This document shows positions 23,054-33,119 of a stretch of DNA of 64,000 bases, one piece after another. Position numbers and translations under genes: made by a program. Position 1 is the first letter of the stretch. Every line of letters starts with the position of its first letter. The DNA lies in NCBI GenBank assembly GCA_019787685.1, contig JAHNUO010000020.1, positions 434,001-498,000 of the forward strand, read 5' to 3'. The notes beneath the pieces are model-generated. The model was not told the origin of the DNA, ran no database searches, and saw only the letters and a program-made list of their open reading frames with translations. The stretch comes from Chiua virens. Its lineage: Eukaryota; Basidiomycota; Agaricomycetes; Boletales; Boletaceae.

Positions 23054-23617
23054 GTGTCTCAATTACCCCTCTCAGCCATCGCAGCAGCAGCAGAGGCTTA
23101 CCCTGACCTCGTCAACGAACCCTACGTCTTCGACGCAGCTTATCTCGCAGAAGTCGTCGCTCTCAAGGACCTTGATCCCGAAGACCGCACAGACACCGAA
23201 ATCTTCCATGCCTTATTAGGCCACTTTATAGGGGAAACCACTCCCTTATGAGACTACTCTAGTGAATGAGAGTCAACCCGGTCCGACAGCCCGGAACTTA
23301 GGTATCCAACCGAGGAAGTTGAGGTTAAGCGCGAATACTTTCCCGCTCCCATTCCTGAAAGAGAACCATCACCTTTCCCACCAGCTCCTTTGAGAGATCC
23401 ATCGGAGGAAAGTTTAGGAGACCCAAACGATTGGCTCCCACCCAGAGAGATTGAGAGAAGGAACGCCAGGACAGATCTCGAGAGAAAGAGAATCCTGAGG
23501 CGATACAAGGCTAATCTAGTCCCCACTAGAATTCGCCCCTACTCACAGTACGATAACCGAGAATACCCTACACTTAGACCTAGGAATACCCTTAGGATCC
23601 CCTCCAGATACCTCTAA
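23054..23617 (+). pseudogene. First pre-gag ORF of the chromovirus (acidic, Pro/Arg-rich)
   Basis: One frame is open for 188 codons from 23054 to the TAA at 23615, except for TGA at 23249 and 23267. Its start lacks ATG (GTG at 23054, reading VSQLPLSAIAAAAEAYPDL); the frame upstream is closed by TGA at 23039. The first third is acidic (LKDLDPEDRTDTEIFHALL). The second part is rich in Pro, Glu and Arg (REYFPAPIPEREPSPFPP, REIERRNARTDLERKRILRR). Both internal stops would be arginine if CGA. I do not recognise a domain. It ends 13 nt before the next ORF, as if the ORFs were arrayed deliberately. It could also be a decayed N-terminal extension of gag; comparison with sister copies would decide. 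Confidence -1.
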
Positions 23618-23630
23618 ATAAAATCTGTAT

Positions 23631-23876
23631 ATGTCTTGGGAACTCGTCGCAATCGTTTTCATTGCCGCTTGCACCATCGTCACTTTTCTCTTTTCTTACA
23701 TCGCATTCTACCTTACAAACAAGGTACAAGAATCACAAAGACCCATTTACGTCTCTATCAAACGCCGAGACTACCCTTTTGCAGTAACCTTCGGTCTCTT
23801 CTCACCCTACGAAGAATACGGTACAGCAACCGCTAACGCTTGGGGAGCACCAGAACCAGCAACTGACGCCTGGTAA
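23631..23876 (+). CDS. Small single-pass membrane protein ORF before gag
   Basis: This is an 81-residue ORF starting at ATG 23631 and ending TAA 23874-23876, 10 nt before the gag ATG and 13 nt after the preceding ORF. Residues about 5-28 (LVAIVFIAACTIVTFLFSYI and on) form one strongly hydrophobic helix with aromatic ends, followed by a basic stretch (SIKRRDYPF) and an acidic/aromatic tail ending EPATDAW. No known LTR-element protein comes to mind. A membrane-anchored product inside a chromovirus is unusual: it is too short for an envelope glycoprotein and has no cysteines suggesting an ectodomain. Since it sits upstream of gag, translation of gag would need leaky scanning, reinitiation or splicing. 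Confidence -1.
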   Translation: MSWELVAIVFIAACTIVTFLFSYIAFYLTNKVQESQRPIYVSIKRRDYPFAVTFGLFSPYEEYGTATANAWGAPEPATDAW

Positions 23877-23886
23877 ATAACCAAAT

Positions 23887-25071
23887 ATGGACTATCACAC
23901 TGCACTTGGAGTCTTGAACGATACTTCTCGCACGAACGGAGATCGGCTACAAGCAGCATTCATCCTCGTTGCAGAACAAGCTACACTTATCAGCGCCCTA
24001 GAGGGGCAATTAAATGCCTTACCCGTTATACCACAAGTAGCAACATCATCTTCTAAAGTCGAAATCTTCGCAGACCCAGGGTCATATGACGGAGAAATGG
24101 CCAAATTCGAAGAATGGTGGGCCAAAATGAAAGGATGGCTCGAAGTAAACAATCTCGCCATTCCCAAGGGCTCATACAGGGCCGTACAAGCTGTACTCTC
24201 ACGGTTGAAAGGAAAGAAAGCGGCGCAATTCGCAGAAACGCGCTTAGCTAAAGGCTCCGCCCTCACATGGGCAACACTAGTACAGGACATCGAAGGGATG
24301 TTCCGACAAAACAACAAGGTTGATTGGGCTAGATCCCAATTAGAAAATCTCAAACAAGGAACAATGAGAGTAGAAGACTATATCGTCCAATGGGAAGCTC
24401 TGTGGCTACAAGCACACATTGATCCTTCCCATGCGATAAGACTCCTCGAGGCAAACACAGCCCACTCCATCATTTACCAAATCTTCTGTGACGGACACAG
24501 GGTTGATCCCTTCCACGCCATGTATATGGACCCCAGTCACAAAGAATATGAACCCGACCGTGACCACGCGGTCATCACTTACCTTTCCTGGATCCGAACA
24601 GCGGGAAATGCCATGGAAGCACTCAATTATGTGCGACCAGACCACTATAAAAAGTACAAGGATCTCAACGCTATGGACATTGGCCAAGCCACTTACGCAG
24701 AAAGAGACGAAGATGGCTGGTTCACAGGAAAAGAAGTCAGAGCCTTCGGTCAAAAGAAGACCAATGGCTCAAACAAATGCTACAACTGCGGCGGTGCAGG
24801 TCATAGAACCAACGATTGCACCAAACCTAAAAACCAGTGCAGTGAATGCAAGTGGTACGGCGGATCCCATAAGACGCAATGCTCGCGCAAAGTCTGCTCG
24901 ACAAACAAGGAAGAAAAGAAGACCATATCTTCTACTTCCACCACTTCCCCATCTGTACCGGCTAAAGACCCCTTCGCCGCCATCTGAGGGATGTCCCCTG
25001 AGGAAGTACAAGCATACTACTTCGATATGTATGAAAACAAGAACGGAAAGGGAAAAGGCAAGGCGAACTGA
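23887..25071 (+). pseudogene. Gag of the chromovirus (premature TGA near the C-terminus)
   Basis: Gag forms the virus-like particle and packages element RNA. The frame opens at ATG 23887 (MDYHTALGVLND). It contains a capsid-like helical region (FADPGSYDGEMAKFEEWW, FRQNNKVDWARSQLENLKQG, VEDYIVQWEALW), then a CCHC zinc knuckle CYNCGGAGHRTNDC (about 24778-24819) and a second CX2CX6HX3C motif (CSECKWYGGSHKTQC). TGA at 24985-24987 interrupts it after DPFAAI. The same frame then continues for 27 codons (GMSPEEVQAYYFDMYENKNG, then a Lys/Gly-rich end) to TGA 25069-25071. The second stop lies inside the frameshift stem, which argues that it is the true gag end and that 24985 is a lesion (CGA to TGA would restore Arg). 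Confidence -1.
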
Positions 25072-28000
25072 GAAAACTGGGATCTCACGTTCGCGCCACC
25101 CTTCCTAAAGAATATGAAAACTCTATTTCACTAAAGTTCGATTTCGCTTATTCCGAAAAACCTCCCTGGCAAGAGGATAAACTACCTAAAACACCAAAAA
25201 CAACAGAAAACGAAAGCGTTGACAGCGTCTCTGTGGAGCGCGGCGGACACAATAGTTCCGTGCTTAATTCTGTCCCAAAACAAATCCCCGATGGGTCTTT
25301 CATTAGATCTACATCGGTAGAAAAAGAAATAGTATTACCAATTTTGGTATCCCCAGTAAACCAAATTGGCTATGTTGGAGCAAAAGCGCTTCTAGACAGT
25401 GGAGCTAATGCGATCTTCATACATGAGGATTACGTCACTAAGCACAAACTTCCCACACACGCGCTTCCTCACCCAATCCAAGTATTCAACGTGGATGGTA
25501 CTAAGAACCAAGCAGGCTCAATAACTCACGCCACACAAATCCTGATCGATTACAAAGGTCACAGGGAAATAGTGGATGCCGAAATTACCAACCTTGGAAA
25601 GAATGATCTTATCCTCGGATTCACATGGTTAAAGCACCACAATCCCCACATCGACTGGTCGACTGGAAACGTAACGATGAGAAGATGCCCAGAGTCATGC
25701 CATTCACAGGATGAAGACGACTTCTTGGATTCCATTATCGCAGAAGAACTTAAATATGCAAACTCTATCGCGGAATCTCGTATTTTTACTGCAAACATGG
25801 AAACTCCACCTTCTCCTCCTAAGGAACGCACTCTTGAAGAGATGGTCCCACGAGAATATTTAAAATATGCTAAAGTATTTGGAAAAATGGAATCCGAAAG
25901 GATACCATTACACAAACCATGGGATCACAGCATTGACCTAAAAGAGTCTTTCATTCCAAAGAAGGGTCGCTTAATACCCCTCTCTGTCACTGAACAAGAG
26001 GAGGTTTCCGCATTTATCGATGACCAATTAAAGAAAGGTTACATCAGACCCTCTAAATCCGAACAGACATCTCCGGTCTTCTTCGTCCCAAAGAAAGATG
26101 GAAAGAAGCGTATGGTTCAGGATTACCGATACCTAAACGAACACACAAGCAAAAATAACTATCCCTTACCGCTCATTTCGCAACTTGTGGATAAATTAAA
26201 AGACGCTAAACTCTTCACGAAAATGGATCTCCGATGGGGATACAATAACGTACGCATCAAAGAAGGCGACGAATGGAAAGCAGCATTTGTCTGCCACCGC
26301 AGGTCATTTGAACCCATCGTCATGTACTTCGGATTATGTAACTCACCAGCAACGTTTCAAACCATGATGAACGAAATCTTTGCCGACATGAATGGCGTGG
26401 TTGTCGTCTACATCGATGACCTAATGATATTCACAAACACCGATGATTATGAAACTCATGACAAAATCGTACTCGAAGTGCTTAAACGCCTTCAAGATAA
26501 CGATCTCTATGTAAAACCAGAAAAATGCTTCTTTCGCGTAAAAGAAGTGGACTTCCTCGGAATGATCGTGGGAACTGATGGAATTAAAATGGATAATGAG
26601 AAAACCAAAGCAGTCACAGAATGGCCTACTCCCACCTCAGTCAAACACATCAGGAGCTTCCTCGGACTTGCCAACTTCTATCGCAGATTCATTAAAGATT
26701 ATGGAAAAATAGCACGACCTTTACATGACCTTACTAAAAAGGATCAGAAATTCGAATGGACCTTCGCTTGCGACGAAGCATTCACCATGCTTAAAAAGGC
26801 TTTTACGACAGCCCCTATCTTAGCTTATCCGGATCAGAATGCCAAATATCGCTTAGAATGCGATTCATCGGATTTCGCTACGGGAGCAGTCTTATCTTTA
26901 GAAAAAGAAGGACTCTGGCACCCTGTCGCTTACAATAGCCACTCTATGACACCAGAAGAACGGAACTACCCTATAGCTGACAAAGAAATGCTTTCGGTTA
27001 TCCGCTCTCTAGAACTATGGCGCCACTATCTTGAGGGTGCAAAATATGAATTTGAAATATGGAATGACCACCAGAACCTTACGTGGTTTATGACACGCCA
27101 AGATCTTAACAGAAGACAAGCAAGATGGGCTCAATACCTCTCACGCTTCAACTTTACTTGGCACCACAAGGCTGGAGTCACTATGGGAAAAGCAGACGCT
27201 TTAAGCAGAAGAGAAGATCACATGATCGGAATCGAAGATGATAACAAAGGAATCCTTCTCATGGATCCATCTAAGATCAGATCAGCCATCACTCTCCTAT
27301 ACAACGGTGATCAATTTCTATCTGACATACAACATGAAACTATGAAATTACCACCTAATGCCATGAAACACTTATTATCTATCGGATATAAAGTCGAGGA
27401 CGCCTTCCTTAGAAAGGGGGATAGGATCTTCATTCCCGATGCATTACGAACTAAATCTATAACCATGTTTCATGACACACCGGAAGCAGGACATCCCGGT
27501 TATGATAAAACTCTAGAACTTCTATCTCGAACCTACATTTGGCCTCGAATGAACGAAGAAGTTAAAAACTATGTCTCACATTGTGAAAGATGCGCTCGCT
27601 TCAAAGGTTCTAATCAGAAAACAGCAGGACTCCTGCAACCTTTAGAAACACCGTCATTACCATGGGAAGATATCTCAGCAGATTTCATCACAGATCTCCC
27701 ACTTTCACACTCCTATGACTCTATTCTCACGGTTGTGGATCGATTCTCCAAAGAAGTCGAATTCATTCCCTGCCACAAAACGTGTACATCTATGGACCTC
27801 GCTAAACTATATCTCTCACACATATGGAAACATCATGGTCTCCCTAAAACCATAATATCGGATAGAGGACCGCAATTCGCCTCCCAACTTATGAAAGATA
27901 TATGCTCAGGGTTAAAAATAACATCCAAATTAAGCACCGCACATCACCCACAAACGGATGGACAATCAGAACGAATGAATCGAGAAGTGCAACAATATCT

Positions 28001-28913
28001 TCGCATGTTCTGTGCCGAGAAAGATAACACATGGGCCGATTGGCTTCCTCTCGCACAATTCTCATACAACAGCAAGAAACACACTGCCACTAAATTCTCA
28101 CCATTCGAAATCACACGTTCCTACATTCCTAGAATGGGAATTATGCCACAATCCATGAAAAACCCGGCTGCTCAGAATTTTATTACGGACTTCTCCGAAG
28201 TTCTAGAACAAACCAAATCTAATATAGATAAAGCCGCGGAACATATGAAAAACGTTGCAGATAAATCGAGATCAGAACCCCCTTCCTATTCGGTTGGCGA
28301 TAAAGTCTGGCTCTCTACTACAAACCTAAAAATAAAGCAACATCCAAAATTCACGGACAAGTGGATAGGACCATATGACATAACCTCCATGCACGGACCG
28401 AATGCTCTAAAGCTTCGACTCCCACGCACTATGAGAATACACCCAGTTGTAAATATATCTCAGGTCAAACCTTATAAAGAACACCTCCCAGAACAGCCGG
28501 TTTACAAACCGCGACCTGTCGTAATCGGAGATGACCGAGAAGAAGAATTCGAAGCAGACTATATTGTCGATTCCCGAATGAAAGGACGACGCTTAGAATA
28601 TCTCATACACTGGAAAGGTTATGATGATGACGAAAGAACTTGGGAACCACTAAAGAATCTGAAGAATGCGCCGGATCTCATATCAGACTTCCATGCAGCA
28701 CATCCAGATGCCCCAAGAAAATTAAAAGTCACACAAACCGAATTTAACTCTATGTTCCAAACTTATGACGATAAAACAAAAATCGAAGATGAGGATAGTC
28801 TCCATCGTCTCAATTATGAAACAGATCATCCGGAGTCTGATCATCAGAAGGGGGATAGTGTTACGATATCAACTTTTCCTCACTTGACAACTCCAACATT
28901 CGATCTATTCTAA
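25035..28913 (+). CDS. Pol of the chromovirus (protease, RT, RNase H, integrase, chromodomain)
   Basis: This frame is open for 1,292 codons with no stop. It has no ATG before the protease (the first lies well after it, about 25678), so it must be made as a Gag-Pol fusion. Order: aspartic protease ALLDSGANAIFI (about 25386); reverse transcriptase with FFVPKKDGKKRMVQDYRYLN and YIDD (26409-26420); RNase H starting RLECDSSDFATGAVL (about 26850); integrase with an HHCC zinc finger (HPGYDKTLELL...HCERC), and a DDE core containing DFITDLP, ISDRGPQFAS and HHPQTDGQSERMNRE; a GPY/F-like DKWIGPYDI; and a chromodomain (about 28540-28720) with DYIVDSRMKGRRLEYLIHWK and WEPLKNLKN. Chromodomains direct integration to marked chromatin. 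All visible catalytic residues are present. Confidence -1.
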   Translation, partial: KQERKGKRQGELRKLGSHVRATLPKEYENSISLKFDFAYSEKPPWQEDKLPKTPKTTENESVDSVSVERGGHNSSVLNSVPKQIPDGSFIRSTSVEKEIVLPILVSPVNQIGYVGAKALLDSGANAIFIHEDYVTKHKLPTHALPHPIQVFNVDGTKNQAGSITHATQILIDYKGHREIVDAEITNLGKNDLILGFTWLKHHNPHIDWSTGNVTMRRCPESCHSQDEDDFLDSIIAEELKYANSIAESRIFTANMETPPSPPKERTLEEMVPREYLKYAKVFGKMESERIPLHKPWDHSIDLKESFIPKKGRLIPLSVTEQEEVSAFIDDQLKKGYIRPSKSEQTSPVFFVPKKDGKKRMVQDYRYLNEHTSKNNYPLPLISQLVDKLKDAKLFTKMDLRWGYNNVRIKEGDEWKAAFVCHRRSFEPIVMYFGLCNSPATFQTMMNEIFADMNGVVVVYIDDLMIFTNTDDYETHDKIVLEVLKRLQDNDLYVKPEKCFFRVKEVDFLGMIVGTDGIKMDNEKTKAVTEWPTPTSVKHIRSFLGLANFYRRFIKDYGKIARPLHDLTKKDQKFEWTFACDEAFTMLKKAFTTAPILAYPDQNAKYRLECDSSDFATGAVLSLEKEGLWHPVAYNSHSMTPEERNYPIADKEMLSVIRSLELWRHYLEGAKYEFEIWNDHQNLTWFMTRQDLNRRQARWAQYLSRFNFTWHHKAGVTMGKADALSRREDHMIGIEDDNKGILLMDPSKIRSAITLLYNGDQFLSDIQHETMKLPPNAMKHLLSIGYKVEDAFLRKGDRIFIPDALRTKSITMFHDTPEAGHPGYDKTLELLSRTYIWPRMNEEVKNYVSHCERCARFKGSNQKTAGLLQPLETPSLPWEDISADFITDLPLSHSYDSILTVVDRFSKEVEFIPCHKTCTSMDLAKLYLSHIWKHHGLPKTIISDRGPQFASQLMKDICSGLKITSKLSTAHHPQTDGQSERMNREVQQYLRMFCAEKDNTWADWLPLAQFSYNSKKHTATKFSPFEITRSYIPRMGIMPQSMKNPAAQNFITDFSEVLEQTKSNIDKAAEHMKNVADKSRSEPPSYSVGDKVWLSTTNLKIKQHPKFTDKWIGPYDITSMHGPNALKLRLPRTMRIHPVVNISQVKPYKEHLPEQPVYKPRPVVIGDDREEEFEADYIVDSRMKGRRLEYLIHWKGYDDDERTWEPLKNLKNAPDLISDFHAAHPDAPRKLKVTQTEFNSMFQTYDDKTKIEDEDSLHRLNYETDHPESDHQKGDSVTISTFPHLTTPTFDLF
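25050..25094 (+). promoter_or_regulatory. -1 programmed frameshift signal between gag and pol
   Basis: The heptamer G GGA AAA (25050-25056) is in the gag frame (AAG GGA AAA) and fits X XXY YYZ. After a 6-nt spacer (GGCAAG) comes a stem-loop: GCGAAC-TGAGA (25063-25073) pairs with TCTCA-c-GTTCGC (25083-25094), 11 bp with one bulged C and a 9-nt loop. The gag stop TGA (25069) is within the stem. A -1 shift enters the pol frame, which is open from 25035. Spacing and geometry match known viral and retrotransposon -1 signals. Confidence -1.
28846..28858 (+). promoter_or_regulatory. Polypurine tract of the chromovirus
   Basis: A purine-rich run including AGAAGGGGGATAG ends directly at the 3' LTR. 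It overlaps the end of the pol coding frame and is the expected plus-strand primer for reverse transcription. Confidence -1.
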
Positions 28914-29289
28914 AGATACACACCTCATGTCAAGGCTGTCCAAAGGATCATATCCGATTGGCTGCCACAATAACACAGCATCCATCAACACATGTCCTTA
29001 TCTTTTCATTTCCCTTATCACTGACTCATCACCGGCAGTGCAAGGCTATGCTCTTATCTATGACTCATATCGATTCACACCTTATCATCCAATAGGATAC
29101 ATTATGCTTATCTACGTAGTTCACACTCAGATTAGAACTCCGATATCCATGTAGTATATAAACCCCATGAATGACAGCCAGAGAGCTCTAACAAAGTTCT
29201 CTTGGAGTTTTTGCCTCTTCACTGGACTGAACCCCCTCTTCACTACACCACTACAACTTTAACAGTCTAGGTTGTTCTAGGTTGTTTCA
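28859..29289 (+). repeat. 3' LTR of the chromovirus
   Basis: This 431-bp LTR is identical to the 5' LTR except at 29140 (C; T in the 5' copy). It is followed by the target duplication GTTTG. The pol stop (28911-28913) falls inside it. Confidence -1.
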
Positions 29290-29399
29290 GTTTGTTTGTT
29301 TTTCAATTGGTTAAAATAGCCCCTGTGGCTCGCAAGACCAGGTCAGTGCCCCACTAACATGGTCAATAGCTTGCCCCGTCGGCATGCCCAGCCCCCCCC

Positions 29400-32300
29400 A
29401 CAACACCTGCATCGCTTGGTGGTTGTTCTTAGTGAAGCCACTTGAAAGGCTCTCATTAATGACTGTCAAGAGAAACGCAATCAATTTCGCAAGGCTCTTG
29501 AGAGCATGTGGTCTGAGTTGGACAACTCCATGACGAAGATTGCATCTCAACACCACAAGGCCGTCCAACGGGTCCAGCGTGACCTGTACTTCAATTATTC
29601 CAAGTATGCTCACAAACGGAACAAGGTCAGTGCTTGGAATGCCTTTTTCTGGAAAAAAGCTTGAGAAAATCCTACAACCGGTATGTTTTTATTTCAATAC
29701 TTCAATTAAGACATGGACTACTCAAAATTTATAGGCATGTTGAATCCAAGTGGGAGGCATCGGCTCCCTGAAGTCGTCTGAGAGTACTGCCATGAGTACC
29801 AGATGATGTCACATGAGGACAAGGAAAATATCGTCAAAGAATACAAACAACACAAGCATGACCAGAAATTCGGTTAACGTGTCAGCGCATGCTCAAAGGT
29901 AAATGACATCACACATACATTGAAGAGGGTCGAAAATGAGGTGGGCTCCTTTTCGGTTTATTTTTGGTTGTCTGATCACTCATCTTGCATAATATAGCTT
30001 AATAGTCTCAGTTGCCACACATGTGCAGAAACGATGCTATTCACAGTCTGTGGCTCCACAGATCTCTCGCTCGAAGGTGTCACCTTCACAACACCAGGGA
30101 TGCAGGAGTTCATAACGGCCACAATGGGTGTCAATCACCAGGATTTCCTTGCGAAAATGGTGGTTAAGGTGCAGTGAAAAATCATCAACAACGTGTGTTG
30201 ATGATCCGCAGCAACATTCCCAACATCATCAATCAGAAGCTAAGTATGTTACATCTATACCCTCATCAAATTACTCATCTCACTGTCTGCTGCATCAGAG
30301 GAAGTAATGGGTGAGCACACAGCTATGATGCAATGGACTCATTACTTTTGGAATGTTGTCTCATGGTATCATGTTGTCATCGAGGGATGGCCAGAGAACA
30401 TTCCCTTTGCAAACCTGAGCCAATGCAGTGCACTTCCCCAGCTTGAGCTGCTTTTGGGCAAATGGGAAAGCAGCATGACACACTGGAAGTTGATTATGGA
30501 AGATGATCTGATGTGCCTACAAGCCGATCAGGGAGGCTAGCATCACATCGGGTAAACTTGTTGAACACACTTGCCGCACACACTCTGACAAAGGAAAGAA
30601 GCACAAGAGGACTGGCAGGGTGGGTAGTGTGCATGCAGTACAGCCTGAGCAAAGTTCTTCTGGCAGCTCCTCAAGTGCACTCACATGTTTCCTCAAAGGT
30701 TTCAAACTAACAGTTTGTCATTACAGCATCAGGTGGCAATAACATAACAAACCAGCTACATACATTGATGGAAAATGCAAGAGAGGCAGGCCCAGGCGCC
30801 TCAGTACAGGTGGTATTGCAACCATGCATGTCAAACATCTTCGATCGGAGGAAGCCCCAACATCTGACTCAAAGTCTGAGGAGCAGGGAAGCGGGCCCAG
30901 GCACTTTGGCACAAGTGGTACTGCAACCATGCATGTCAAGTGCCATCGAACAGAGAAGGTCCTGGCATCTGACTCAGAGTTTGAGGAGGCTTCTGAAGCA
31001 TCCTCCTGCTGACGGCTGAAGAAGACCTGCAGAGAGGCCTGACTTTCTATTGACTCTGATAGCAAGTCAGAACCACCAAGATGTATCAAGCCCTGTCAAC
31101 ACAGATCTACCCAAGAAGGCTCAAAATGCAGTGGAAAGAAGTGTGCCACTGAAGGGAAAGCTACCCAACAAGGTGGTGGGCATGCCAAAAAGTTCAAGAG
31201 TGCAGAGATGGTCATCTCGTCGGATAATGAGAATGATCCCAAAGGACATAAGTGAATGTTTTGCCATCTTCCACTTTATTCCTGCCATACGCTGACCCAT
31301 TCACCTCAGATGCCAAGAAAGCAGCTGAGCCACCCCAAGGTAAGATTATTTCATGTTGATAAGGTTGCCATGATTTAGTATTTTTAGCACACCCCAAGCC
31401 CTGCTTGGTCAGGAAAAGCATCACTGTGGATGATGATCACTTGTTCTGCAGCAGTGGCACCACAGATGACGCTGCTAATGTTGCCGTGACAGCAGCACTT
31501 CACAAAAGTATCAAGGGCCTGATGGAGGTGAATGTCTCGGATTCACCCTCACCTAAACATTCACAGCTCCCCTGATCCAATGAGGCATGCTCATTGCCAA
31601 ATATACACAAATTCTCGGATGCCTCACCTTCAAATGTGCCACTTGCTGCTGCATTTTGGGTGTCACCATCCCCTGTGCCATCTGTTACACCATCCGATGA
31701 CCCTCAACCGGTTGTTCCTTCATATCCTGTGCCCCCTCCTCCCCATCACCCAGTCACACCTCCCTCTCTTGCTCTGTCTCAGGTATCACTGTCTCCTATT
31801 CCATCTGCTATGCCATCTGATGTTCCTCAGCTGGTTGTTCCTGCGCCTCCTGCACCTTCCCTTCCTGAGGTTTATCTCATCACACCTCCACCACCACCAC
31901 CTCTGCCACCCCACAATATACCCACCACATTGCTTGCACCTCCAGAGGGCCCCAACTGACCTCCTGTGCCTCCGGAGGTCCCCTTGCAACCTCCAGTGCC
32001 TCCTTGACCCACAGGTTATCAGCAGGACTGTCCACCATTTCCTTATATCCCACCACCCATGTATGATCAAGCAATGCATGCACCATTTGACACTTGCTAT
32101 GCAGTCAATTACCCCGACCAGGTTCCTTACCAACAACATGAAGGCTTACACCCCAATCACGATGTAGAAAAGTAATAATTGGTGATGTGAAGAAAGGTGG
32201 GGCGATAGGTTCGTCCCAAAGGAGGTTATGTTTGAAGGAATGATGGATTCAGGTTTGTCTAAGAGTCCTAGAGGCTGCTGGACAATCCAGAATGAAAAGC

Positions 32301-33110
32301 GGTCGATGTAAAAGTATCCGGGTGGAGGCGAGGCGATGAGAGTATTGATTCAAGTAGATGAGATGCAGAGGAACGATAGGACGAGGTAAAAGAGAAACTA
32401 TCCAGCTCACTCACACACGGGAGAGTAAACAGGAGATCTTCTGAACGTAGAAAGACAATATTTTTGTGTTAGAAACATGGTTTTATAGTCCTGGGCATAA
32501 CCCAGGACTGTTAAAGGTAATCCGACCCTAAGTAAGTGTACAGGATTGACGTAGGGTGAGTATGGAAAGAAGGAGTGTCAAACCTTGTAGATAACAAAGA
32601 AAGGAAAGGTGTTAGGATAGTAATGACCTTAATAAGGCCAAATCAAGTAGAACAAGTCAAATCGGATGAAGCGGAATACGTACGAAAGAACCGGATTGGA
32701 TCGCGTTGACTCGGATTGGACTCGGATTGGATTCGGATGATCTGTAAACGCTTGGAATGAAACTGGGCTGGCACGAAGTCGATGGCGGATGAGACGGGAG
32801 ATGATATGACATGATGAAGAGCGAAGGAAAATGTATCCTACAACTGTAGGGAGTATCTAACTCCTACAACGATCCATATGCCCACATGCCTCTGTGCACC
32901 CCCTCATGCAGAGATCTGGGAAATCCCAGGGGATGGTATCAAGACTGTTAGAGACCATGCAACTTGGAGGTAGCCAACTCCAGATCTCCAGAGTTGTAGT
33001 GTCAGACAGGACTTGGCTTTACCGTATGTGGTACACCCTTGTCACAGTCTGTCCCTATATTTCGGACGTGTGGAAAATGGCGGTAGATATAAGACTCAAC
33101 ACATAAAATG
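29400..33110 (+). pseudogene. Decayed Agaricomycete repeat gene with Pro-rich tail, split by a solo LTR
   Basis: On the plus strand, blocks typical of a repeated Agaricomycete protein appear in different frames. About 29470-29650 reads EKRNQFRKALESMWSELDN, DLYFNYSKYAHKRNK and WNAFFWKK. About 29820-30150 has SCHTCAETMLF and STDLSLEGVTF. Residues QWTHYFWNVVSWYHVVIEGW and ENIPFANLSQCSALPQLELL lie at about 30330-30450. Intron-like boundaries separate them. A disordered region with a 117-bp internal duplication (30785-31000) and a proline-rich tail follow (31594-32160; TGA at 31957 and 32005 interrupt). A solo LTR (32163-32868) splits the tail, which resumes PYAHMPLCTPSC. I know of no function; the family accompanies transposons. 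Many frame changes make it inactive. Confidence -1.
32163..32868 (-). mobile_element. Solo LTR, family B
   Basis: This 706-bp LTR (minus orientation: TGTAGGAGTTAGATACTCCC...CTACA) is flanked by the 4-bp duplication ACGA (32159-32162 and 32869-32872). It is homologous over its length to 57222-57934. A TATA box (GACTATAAAACC on the minus strand) is present. No internal element sequence remains, so it formed by LTR-LTR recombination. Confidence -1.
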
Positions 33111-33119
33111 GAGTTGAGC

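Larger units (their letters stand above)
22390..29289 (+). mobile_element. Complete Ty3/gypsy chromovirus
   Basis: The 6.9-kb element is bounded by two 431-bp LTRs (TGTTAC...TTTCA) and flanked by a perfect 5-bp target duplication GTTTG (22385-22389 and 29290-29294). The LTRs differ at one base only (T at 22671, C at 29140), so insertion was recent. Order inside: self-priming site, two small ORFs, gag, -1 frameshift signal, pol with protease, RT, RNase H, integrase and chromodomain, then a polypurine tract. Domain order PR-RT-RH-INT with a C-terminal chromodomain defines a chromovirus. Three TGA codons (23249, 23267, 24985) sit in otherwise open frames, so this copy may be impaired although pol is fully open. 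Confidence -1.

Noticed and set aside
31532..32167. 211-codon Leu/His-rich ORF
   Set aside because: It is the shadow of the Pro-rich frame at 31594-31959, which continues the decayed gene upstream.
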